Source: Posidonia oceanica
Taxonomy: Eukaryota > Streptophyta > Magnoliopsida > Alismatales > Posidoniaceae
Length of the DNA: 64,000 nt
Assembly (NCBI GenBank): GCA_037176725.1
Contig: JAZBRS010000035.1
Coordinates: forward strand, 43,844,001-43,908,000
Reading direction: 5' to 3'
The notes beneath the pieces were generated by a model. It was not told the origin of the DNA. It saw nothing but the letters and a program-made list of their open reading frames with translations, and searched no databases. Within the stretch, counting starts at the first letter, position 1, and each line of letters starts with the position of its first letter. The translations under genes were made by a program, and so were the position numbers. Shown here one piece after another: positions 55,057 to 64,000 of the stretch.

Positions 55057-57606
55057 CAGGAAATCCGGGAGCCTGATTTGAAATCTGTCTGGTCTATGCT
55101 GAAGAGCGCTTCGCTGCGGTCGCTTGGGCAGCTCACTTGAGAAGATCCGACGGCCGGATTGGAAGATATCGCAACTCCAAGGCAGAAGGGCCAGAACAGG
55201 GGAGAAGAACAGATCTAGGTGTTCAGGAGGTCCTAGGGATGTGAAAAAAAGGCCTCCCAAGTGAAAGGGAGCTAGAAGTGTTTAGTGTGTGCAAAGGGGA
55301 TGCTAAAATGTAAGACTAAATGAGTGCAGGATGCATGCAAAAGCAAGAAAAGCAAAGGGAAGTAATTTGAGAAAAACCAGGAGTTCAGAAAGCATTTTGA
55401 AAAAGAAGAGGGGCTAAAAGTGCAAATTTCCCAGAAAACAGGGTTCCACGGGAAAGGATTTTGAAAACAGAGGAAGACAGAGGTCTATTTGGCAAAAACT
55501 AGGCTCAGGAAGGTGTTTTGAAAAGAAGGTATGCTTTGAAAGAGATTTTGAAACCAAAAAAGGGTCAGAGTGCAATTTTGAAAAAAAATCTAGGGTCTAA
55601 AATGCAAATTTTCCAGAAAACAAGGTCCTGGGGAGTCTGGAGGTACTAGTGGAAGGTCTGTATGAAATTTGGTAGGCATAGGGGCTAAAATGCAACCTAG
55701 GGGCAAAATGGTCTTTTCACATGATTTTTTAAAACATGCAGGGACCTAGGTGTGATTTTCAAATCATGCAGGGGCTGAAAATGCAATTTAGTATGGAAAA
55801 TATGCTCTGGAATTTAAATGACAGGACCACAGTGCAATTTCTGGAAAACATGGGGTTAAAAATGCAATGCAGTAAGTTAAAATGCATGCAGCACAGTTAC
55901 TGTCCATTTAAAATGGACCTAACTGCAAATATGCAAAAGCAGAAGGTAAAATATGCAATGCAGTATGCAAAAATAAAAAATAAATCCTAAGTTGCTACAG
56001 TGCATGGGACTTAAATGCAAAAATAAAAACATGCAGGGGGCCAGGATGCAATGCAGTATGGTAAAATTAATGCATTTGAATGAAATGATTTAGTGCAGGA
56101 CTTACATGCAAAAAACGAAAACAGAGGGGCTAAAATGCAAAATATTACAACTGAAAAGCACAGTAGATGGACTAAACTGTAAAAACAGAAAACTACGAAC
56201 AGATTATGCAATTTAGCAAAGTATTTAATTAACAACCAAGCAGAATAAACGAAATAAGGACTGGAATGTAAAAAGACAGAAACTTAAGACAGATATGCAA
56301 TATTCGCTTAAAAACCATATAAATGCAAAAATAAAGGCACAGTGTCGGCCGACGGTGACGAGCGCTGTAGCAGCTGGCCGCCGGAGCTCGTGACTGTCGG
56401 CACAGGGGGGCTGAGGGTGCGCAGTCGGGCGGAGGGCAACGTCGGCGATCGTCCGGAGCTCTGGGAATGGTCCGGGGCTCGCTCTGCTGGGGAGAGTGTC
56501 CGGAGGAAGAGCGGCCGGCGCCGGAGAAGGAGACCTGTCCGGCGAGCTGCTGCGGCGTCTGAGAGGTTCGGAACCTGGTTCTGACCCACGGAAAAGCAGC
56601 AGGAGGAGGAGAGGGATCTAGGGGAAAGGAAGTTTACCTCTGGTCGTGTCCGGAGCATGCCCCCGACCTCAGTTGCACAGGAGCTGGCCGGAGCTCGTCG
56701 TCCGGTTGCTGCGGAGGGTGCTGGCGGCTCGCGGTGGTCCGGGCGTCCTCAGGGTGATCTTCCGGTGCTTCTTGAACGATCGGGCGCGAGCTTCAGAGCT
56801 CGGGTGAAGAGTTGGCTTTTTTGGGTCCAGCAATGACAGCCGGAGACCGGGGAGGGTATCTGCTGCTCCTCAGGCTGGATGGAATGTTCCGGTGGGTTGC
56901 TGGGATGGTGGCGATGGGGTTCGGATGTTTGGAGAGGGTTTTTGATGCGAATGGAGAGGAAATGGAGGCTCGGGCTGGTTTCAGGCAGAAATGGGGCAAA
57001 GTGTTTGTAGTGGGGTTTAAGGTCTGTGGTGGAAGGTTTGGTTTGCTGTCAGGTGGCCTGGAAAGGTGGAGGTTCGGTGAACTTCTGGGTGTAGTTTGGG
57101 AGGATGCTGTGGATTGTGGTGAAAAGGATTGTGGAGTGGGTTCTGTGGGCTGTAGATAGGCTTTCAGAGGGTGACTAAGGGATGATTTGGGTGGTGGAAT
57201 GGCCGGGAAGGATGCTGAATTTCGGGGTGAGTTCGGGGGAGCAATTGGGAGGAGAGTGAAGGTCAGGAAGAGTGCTAGTTAGCTGGGAAAGGAAGAAGGA
57301 GATTCTCTGAATTTGAGAAGGAATGGGAGAGGTTCTGAGGAGTGGGAATGGTCTGAGATGGGTGGCCTCTCTCCGGGATGCCGAGGTGGCTCTCGAATGC
57401 TCTCTCCCACAGCTCTCTTTTCTCTGGGATTGGAAGAATGCAGAGGAGAGAAAGAGAGCGCACAGGGGGAAAGAAAATCTGGAAATTCTGGTTTCTGGGA
57501 TTGAGGTTCTCGCACTGATTCGCTCTTGCTCACACTGGTTCGCTCTGCTTGCTCTTGCCGGTTCACACTTGCTCGCTTGCTCCCTGGATTGAAAGGAGAA
57601 CGGAGG

Positions 57607-57614
57607 GCTTATAT
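57607..57614 (-). promoter_or_regulatory. Candidate TATA box, 5' LTR of G
   Basis: The minus strand reads ATATAAGC. This is the copy that would drive the element's genomic RNA, with a start near 57580. Only the motif supports it. Confidence 0.45.
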
Positions 57615-59479
57615 CTGGAGGGATTGCTGCTGGGCGCGAGCTGAATTTTGAAATCAGTGGCAGCCACTGCAGCGGAGAGGACGGGACGACCGACTCCGGA
57701 AAAGCCGCAGAGAGGAAGGAGAGGCGGCGAGCTCTGTAGATGAAAGGATTGAAGCTCAAATTTAAAATGAAGGAGGGAATGCTGTAGGCAGCAGCTCGCG
57801 GGAAGGAAGAAGCCGGTGGAAGCGCGAGGAAGAAGAAGGAAGAAGAAGGAAAAAAAACGGCCGGACTGCGCTGTGGGCCGAAGAAGAGAAAAAGAAATAA
57901 AAGCAGAAACGGGCCGGAGGGTCCAGTAAAGAAAAGGAAGAAAGAAAAAGAGAAATAAGAGAGGAAGAGAGGGTAGAATGGGGAAATAAAATAGGTAAAA
58001 ATAAACTAAAAATAAATAAAAATATTAGAAGAGTTTTTCTGTAGATTAGGATTTTAATTAAGGTTTTTAATGGTCATTTTGAGTTGATTAATGTGTTTTG
58101 GGCTTGATTAGGGTTTTAGGGCTTTAGTTTTACTTTTAATTAGTTTTCACTTGTTTAAATGTTTGTTAATCCCTTTTTTAAATTATTTTAAAAATTTTAT
58201 TTCTTTTGTTGGACACTTAGGGTATTGATTAGGATTTTTTAGGATTTATTTCGTATTAATTTAGGGTTGGTTCTAGATTTTAAAGTTGTAGTCTTCTTAG
58301 GGTTTTTCTTTCTTAAGTTTTTTAGGTTATGTCTTGATTTTTTTATTTATGGATTTTTCTTGAAGTTTTTAGTTGGATTTTTCTGGTTTGATAGGGTGTT
58401 TTTAAGTCTTTCAGATGTGTTTTTAATTAAGCTTTTAACTTGTTTTTCTTATGTTTACTAGGTTAAGTCCTTTGCCTTCTTTAATTACTTGTCTTAGTAT
58501 TTGATTTTTTAATTCTTCTTTTTGGGTTTGTTTTTTAATTCTTCTGATGGGTTTTCACCTTTGGTGGGTTTTGATTTTATTTTAGTTTTTTCCTTGATTT
58601 TTCAGTGTTTTCTTTTGATTTGTTTTGTATTTTTTAGTTTGCATGTTTAGTTTTCTTTTTAGCTTGTTTTAGTTAAGTTCAAGTTCTTAATGGCTTGTTT
58701 AATATATTTTTTAATTGTTTTTCTTAGGGTACTGATTTGTTGTTTTATGTTTTGAGGTTTTGCAGATTTTTATGGGTTTTTGTGGATTTTTGCAAAAGGG
58801 AGAAAAGGAAAAGAGAAGGAGGGAAGAAATGGAATAAAAAGGGGAATAAAAGGAAAAAAGATAGGTTGGAGGAAAACGATTTTTAAAATTCAGAAAAAGT
58901 GTTAAAAATAAAGTAAAAATAGGGATAGGATAGAGGAAGGGTAGAAGCACAGAGGGGGCCCACAGCCAGACCAGAAAAAGGATAAGAAAGGGATGAAAAG
59001 AGAGATGATAATTAGGAGAGAGAGAGGAGAGAGAAAATGATAATCCCGGAGAGAGAAAAGGATAATTTGGGTGAAAGAGGGTCCTAATGGTCCTGGAATG
59101 GAGTGAAAATTGGTGGGAGGGTAGTCTAGGTTTTGAAGTCTTGGGTCTGAAATTTTGGTTTGATTCTAAAGAGGTTTTGGAGGGGTTTCAAGGTGTAGAA
59201 AAAGGGTAGTTTCACCTAAGTTTTCTAGGGTTTTTGGGAATGGGTCAGGCTTGGAAAATCCTAGGTTTTTGGGTAGGTTTGTTGAGTGGATAGTGGTGGG
59301 TTTTCCTATGAATTTTGGTTAAGTTCAGAGGTTGGGAAGGGGGGTAAAGGTTTAGGCCAAAACGGGCTGATTTTGAAGGGTTGAGAGGAGGGTTAGGGTT
59401 AGGGTTTGGTTGGGGTTTGATCCAGCAATCAACCAGAGGGCTCCAAGGGTCCAGGCCTGCCAAGATGGGGTGTCAACAG

Positions 59480-59484
59480 CGTGG
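59480..59484. repeat. Target-site duplication of element G, right copy
   Basis: GCGTG matches 31655-31659. Confidence 0.9.
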
Positions 59485-61546
59485 AGGTGTCCGAAGGCTG
59501 GAGGGCTGTTGTCCAATGGTTCCGGTGGGCTCAGCGGCGCATGATGGTGGTCGGAGTGACCTGTCGACGTCAGTGGCCGGTTGCAGAGGTTACCAGAGAT
59601 GGTGCGGGCGTAGGAGGCGACGACGGCGCAAGGGCGGAGCTAGGCTGAGTTGCTGGAGGTCCGGCGATGCTCAGGGACCGATCTGGTGGAGCAACGGAGG
59701 TCTAGAGCTCTACGATGCACGGCGGCTGCTGTAGATCAGTGCCGGAAAAGAGAACTATAACGGCGGAGCTCGAAACATGCACTGAAGCCCTAAACATACA
59801 TCTAACTATCTAGGAAGCATGACGAGACTAAATGGAGCTCAGAGGTGAGGTCGGTTACCTGTGGAGATGGCCGGAGCATGCAGCCGACCTCGATTGGGTT
59901 CGGCAGTCCGACGGAGGCTTGGGGCGGTGCTACGGACGTCAGCAGCTGCTGGGGACGATCTGCGCGAGTTGCTGGTGTCGTGAGGAAGGTCTGACGCCAA
60001 CCAGAAGTCGATTTGCTCACTCTGTAACAGATTTGGAGTTTTAGGTAGCTCAGGAATTTTTGGGTTTCTTCTGGGAATGTGGCTCTCTCTGAGATGCTGG
60101 AATCTCTCTCCAGATTGGTGGGGGGCTGAGGAAGATGGTGGAGTGGTCTGTGGAAGCTTCTGGGTTGTGTTTGCAGTGAAGAGGTTTTTGGGTTGGTGTT
60201 GGGTCAGATGGGTTTGCTACGTGTAATGGGTTGCCATGGGGCTCTTGGGGGGATCTCTGGGAAGCTCTAGTTGTGTGTGAGTGTGTGGAGGGTTGGTGTT
60301 GTGGCTGCAAGCTGTGGAGATGGTCTATGCTGGGTGTGAAGGTGAAGTGGGAGCTCTGTGGAAGTGCTGCTGTGTGTGGAAAAATGTGGGGAGTGAATGT
60401 GTGAATTTGAAGTGAATTGCCGCGCTTCTTGCTGAATGGAGAGGAGGGGATTTTGCTGTGGAGGGAAGGCTACTGAGGTTGAGTGTGGGTTGTCTTTTGC
60501 AGAGAAATGGCCGGCATTGCAGAGTGGATTGGGTCTGCTGGTGAGCGGGCAATGAGAGGGAGGTTGTGTGTTGGGTTTGCTGGGTAATGAGTGAAGAGGA
60601 AGGAGGTGGAAGGTTGTGCAAGGGAGCCGTGAAGGAGGTGGTTTTTGCAGGAGAGGAAAAGAAGAAGAGAAAGAAGAGGATGTTGGGCTGGCTAGGGAAA
60701 GAAGAAGGAAAAAAGAAGGAGGAAGAGAGGAGATGCTTGGGCTGGGCCTGGCGAAATAAAAAGAAAAATAAAAGAAAGAGAAAGGAAAGGAAGACTGTAG
60801 AGATGGGCCAGGTCGGATGAAAAAAGGAAAAAAGAAATGAAAAGGAGGAGAGAAGGCTGTTGGTGGGCTGGTGAGGAGAAAAAAGAGAAGAAAAATAAAA
60901 AAATAAAAAAGGAGAGATGGTTGTGGTTTGGATTGAAAAGAAAGAAAATAAAAGAAAAGAGGAGGAGAGGAGATGGGTCGGGCCTGGTGGAAGAGAAGAA
61001 ATAAAAGAAAAAGGAAAGGAAGGGAGAAGAGTGTTGGGCTTGGGCTGAAGAGATAAAAAGAAGAAGAAAAGAAAAAAGGAAAAAGGAAGAGGGAAAGAAG
61101 AGCGTTGTGGGCTTGGGCTGAAATGGTAAAAAGAAAAAAGGAGAAGAAAGGAAGGAGTGAGTGGGCTTGGGCTAAAGTGGTTTTTGGAAAAAAAAGAAAG
61201 AAAAGAAGGAGGAGAAGAAGAAGAAAAAGAAAGGAAAGAAAGAACAGAAGAAAGAAGGGAAAATGAAAAAGGGTGAAGGAAAGTGGGCTTGGGCTTGGCT
61301 TTTGTGTGAGTGAGTTTCAAGGTTTTAAGGTTTGGGTGAGTGTGATCCTAGGGTTTTAAATGTGGATTTCCTAGAGTTTTCTAGGGTCTTAACTTAGGGC
61401 TTTCTAGGATTTTAACCTAGGGTTTAGTGAGTGGTTTTTGGTTTAGAAAATGGGTGTGATTTGGGATTTGGTTTTAGGGTCTGTTTTGAAGCCACCAAAG
61501 AGAGAGATTCAATAGCACAAAAAATTGAAAAAATGGGGTGTCTACA
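59480..61546 (-). repeat. Element C LTR, right fragment (LTR start)
   Basis: It continues 29387-31659 across the G insertion. It ends at 61546 with GGGGTGTCTACA, i.e. TGTAGACACCCCATTTTTTC on the minus strand, the LTR 5' terminus. What follows is another LTR and not a PPT, so this is C's 5' LTR or a solo LTR. It is dominated by purine-rich low-complexity DNA (60600-61300). The 331-codon ORF on the minus strand there is Ser/Phe/Pro low-complexity and not a gene. Confidence 0.75.
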
Positions 61547-63486
61547 CCAAGGTGTGGATCCATGCAAAATGGATGCGACATAGGGTCATTGCGGTCCAGA
61601 GAAGGGTAAGGATTCTTGTAACGTACGGGGAAGGTATTAGGCACCCCCGATATGCCCGAGTGAGTCGGTCTTTCTTACGTCATTCCACTCAAAGTGTGGC
61701 TTATGTAGGCCGATGGCCAATTAATATATGGCTAACTTGCAAAGGGAAACATGCCATGCAAAATGTAAGAAGCGAGGAAAAAAGGCTCAAATAAACATGT
61801 TTAATGCTAAATGAACTCAGAGAAGTAGCAAGGTAAAGCTAGAATGTAAACAAGCATAAGGGAAAGCCAATGCAAGAGATGGGAGACTCTGTCCACATCA
61901 GCAAAAGCTAATGTTAAAAACACGAGACATCTACACGAGAGATGTTCGCACGAACAGTTTTTTAATCAGTGGAAAGTCAAGGCCAAAATGGAAGACCAAT
62001 TGTATTCGATTCGATATGGATTCGATCGAATGATGTAGAGGGATCATCCAGGAAGGCAGACAAGCAATAAGATATGTAAATCAAGCATAAATGGAGACAG
62101 GAAAAGGGCTTGGAGCTCTACCTGAAATCACGGTCAAAAAGCGCGAGGTCCACGTGAGACCTCGATGTGAGACCGGTTTGTTCAGATAGGGGACCTTCAT
62201 CACCAGATTGCGGGCTCAAATCTGAATGGAATGTTGCAAACTCAAGTGGGGAAGCGCAAGGGTGTGTCCGGCTATACAAATCCGATGAGGACCTGCAACG
62301 GCGTCGCCCGGATCGTCACCCCCGTCTCAGTAGTATAGCACCGGCAATTACGCAACTCCGTCAGCCATAGAGGTGGCTTGGAGCGCGTGGTCGGCTATGA
62401 GCGTACTAAGGAGGACTGAGGTGGATGCGGGGAGCATGCCGAAGGCTCGAGGTGGCGGGGCAAGGCAGCTACATGCGCGACGGCGAGACGCCATGCACGA
62501 GTAGTCGGCCCACTACCAGAGACGGCCGAATAAAGAGAAAAGTAGTAGTTTAGCTATGTAGAAAGGCAAATAAAGCTAGGGAAAAAGACCACACACACAC
62601 AAGGAATAATTCTATGCTAATGCGCGAAGGTGGATTGCTTGAAGGGAGTCGCCGAGGTTGTCTTCTCCGGCGACGGCTACGGATTCTGGCAGACGGCACA
62701 CGTGAGGTCGGAGGGAGGCTGCGGCAGTCCAGGTGCTGTGGGGAGGCTAGGACAATCTCTCATGGGCTCAGGGGAATGCACTGGAGGTGGTGATTCTCAT
62801 CGAGGAAGCTTGACAGTGAAGGGATCGCCGGAGTTGGGTTCTCAGATCTCAGACGTGAGATTGAGGAGGCTTGGGGATTCTGGGAGTCTGGGAGGATGCT
62901 CGGGGATCTCTTGGTGCTCTCTGGAAACCAAGGAAATGCCAAGAAAAGCCCAGCCGAGGTGCTGGTCGGAGGAGATACTGTTTTATAGGTGTGGGTGGTG
63001 GCTACAGACCGTTGGCTCAGATCGGATTTGGCAACGGTTGGTTAGGATGTTGGTTGGCGATTTGATCAAGGAAATGGATGGAATGTGCAGTTGGATGATC
63101 CAGGTGTCCGAAGGTACAAACACTGATCCATGCAAGCCAATGGGAGGCTAGGAAACGGTGGCCCAAAAGCGACCGGTCTGCCTGGTCCCCACCTAGTACT
63201 GGACAAAATGCGTGAACTTGACGCAAGGAGCTTACACAAGAGATCTTTGTAGGGTTGCTGATCTGGTTTCTGGGCCAGTTTCTCTGGTTCATGGACCATC
63301 CTAGGGCTATGGTTTTGTGGTATTGTGGTGTTGGATATATTGGGGTGTGATTGGTGGTGTTTTGGTGGGTCTGGGTTGGTTTAGGTCATGGTTTAGGGTT
63401 TGATGAAGTGGTGGGATCCGCCCTGACCGTGCACGCTCTTCCGGAATAAACAGCCAACAACTGACTTCCAGATTGGGGTGTCTACA
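61547..63486 (-). repeat. 3' LTR of element D, partial
   Basis: On the minus strand it starts TGTAGACACCCCAATCTGG at 63486, next to a PPT, so it is a 3' LTR. It is cut at 61547 by element C; the first bases CCAAG would be C's right target-site copy. The conserved block AAGGTATTAGGCACCCCC lies at 61631-61648. No coding sequence is supported. Confidence 0.8.
62981..62990 (-). promoter_or_regulatory. Candidate TATA box in D LTR
   Basis: The minus strand reads ACCTATAAAACAG, a strong plant TATA match, about 500 nt into the LTR. Confidence 0.55.
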
Positions 63487-63500
63487 GAGGCCCCTCCCTG
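63487..63500 (-). promoter_or_regulatory. Polypurine tract of element D
   Basis: The minus strand reads CAGGGAGGGGCCTC directly before the LTR start. Confidence 0.85.
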
Positions 63501-63587
63501 AGCTAGGTCGAGGGGACCAAGGCCGTTGCTCAGGGATGACAAGGACACCCCGCCTAAAGTCGGTGGGAGAAATGTTACTGTTGGCGT

Positions 63588-63626
63588 GAGTCATTTATTC
63601 GGCGGATGCACCGAAAGTCGTGACTC
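63588..63626 (-). promoter_or_regulatory. Conserved 39-nt hairpin upstream of PPT (D)
   Basis: On the minus strand GAGTCAC pairs with ATGACTC? read outward as GAGTCAC (63626-63620) with ATGACTC (63594-63588); six pairs are Watson-Crick and the innermost is C-A. The inner stem is TTCGG/CCGAA. It has the same size and spacing as the other three copies. Confidence 0.72.
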
Positions 63627-64000
63627 GTTGCCGCAATGCAAATGCAAATGCGAATGCCAGGATGCAAAGTTGATGCTAGTCCTGAAGTGCTAATGGTATG
63701 CTGACGTTTATGCACACTAAACTCCACTGGGGTATGTGGGTTCTCACAATGCTGCTATAAGCTATGATGCTGATGCTATGTTGGCGCATGCTGAGCTCTG
63801 TACGGCTCTAAGCGATGCTAAATGTGATGCATGTTGATGCTGACTCTGCTAAGGATGCATGCAAAGTGAGCGATGTTGTGCGCTGAACTTTGTGCAGCTC
63901 TAAGCAATGCTGATGCACTGTGTATGAATGCTAAATGATGCAAATGAGTGATGAGTTGATGGACTCAATAGTGGATAGTTTGGGTTATCGGCCCGAGGAG

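Larger units (their letters stand above)
31660..59479 (-). mobile_element. Complete 27.8 kb Tat/Ogre-type Ty3/gypsy retrotransposon (element G)
   Basis: This is an intact element bounded by 5.86 kb LTRs and a 5-bp target-site duplication. On the minus strand the order is 5' LTR (59479-53618), PBS, 1.3 kb leader, gag, pol (protease, RT, two RNase H domains, integrase), extra ORF, tandem repeats, PPT, 3' LTR (37519-31660). The coding parts are open apart from one UGA between gag and pol. LTR copies differ at about 30 positions by eye. At 27.8 kb it is among the largest sizes known for LTR retrotransposons, which is characteristic of the Ogre group. It inserted into the LTR of element C. Confidence 0.95.
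53618..59479 (-). repeat. 5' LTR of element G (5,862 bp)
   Basis: It is nearly identical to 31660-37519. Differences seen by eye number about 30, mostly transitions plus a few one-base indels, giving about 99.5% identity. The outer terminus TGTTGACACCCCATC is at 59479. A 30-bp repeat array lies at about 54233-54600. Confidence 0.95.
63487..64000 (-). mobile_element. 3' end of the internal region of element D
   Basis: It contains the PPT, the 39-nt hairpin, TGATGCTAA-rich non-coding DNA and, at 63972-64000, the start of hairpin repeats (GATAGTTTGGGTTATCGGCCC) of the same plan as in G. The rest lies beyond the window. Confidence 0.8.

Noticed and set aside
60325..61320. 331-codon minus-strand ORF in the C LTR
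   Set aside because: It is Ser/Phe/Pro low-complexity translation of a purine-rich tract; no domain, and the same LTR part in other families has no ORF.
62630..63151. 173-codon plus-strand ORF in the D LTR
   Set aside because: It lies antisense to the LTR and overlaps the candidate promoter region; no domain seen.

Overview
The window is repeat-derived nuclear DNA of a flowering plant. I see no host gene. Almost every base belongs to LTR retrotransposons of the Ty3/gypsy Tat/Ogre type. The evidence is multi-kilobase LTRs starting TGTTGACACCCC (or TGTAGACACCCC) and ending CTACA, primer sites matching the 3' end of tRNA-Arg, a protease with a G-patch-like segment, two RNase H domains, an integrase without a chromodomain, and tandem repeats between the coding region and the 3' LTR. 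The species cannot be named from this sequence.

Layout, left to right. (1) 1-29386, plus strand: a tandem array internal-LTR-internal-LTR of a non-autonomous family here called T. Its first LTR lies just left of the window. Each internal region (1-7563; 16038-23450) carries a decayed gag, no pol, and a long non-coding 3' part with hairpin repeats. The middle LTR (7564-16037) is 2.5 kb longer than the right one (23451-29386) because of an internal duplication. (2) 29387-31659 and 59480-61546: two pieces of one minus-strand LTR of element C, split by the next insertion. (3) 31660-59479, minus strand: a complete 27,820 bp element here called G, with 5.86 kb LTRs that look about 99.5% identical by eye, a GCGTG target-site duplication, PBS, PPT, open gag, open pol and an extra open reading frame. 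(4) 61547-63486: minus-strand 3' LTR of element D, into which C inserted, followed by the 3' end of D's internal region to 64000. The nesting order is D, then C, then T and G both into C's LTR.

G looks young and potentially autonomous. Its gag (52285-49583) and pol (49582-43487) share one frame and are separated by one UGA. Pol has no AUG near its start, so readthrough or splicing is needed. A third ORF (42058-40700), resembling the plant DUF7745/plant-mobile-domain family, sits where retroviruses carry env.

The most unusual signal is structural. The 3' non-coding parts of T, G and D contain dozens of short hairpins, many with interleaved arms as in H-type pseudoknots, whose stems differ between units by paired compensatory changes. 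A 39-nt hairpin about 100 nt before the 3' LTR is present in all four internal 3' ends with two compensatory pairs, and a second inverted repeat joins the pre-PPT region to the first bases of the LTR. The LTR leaders of T and G also share a candidate intron of about 325 nt.
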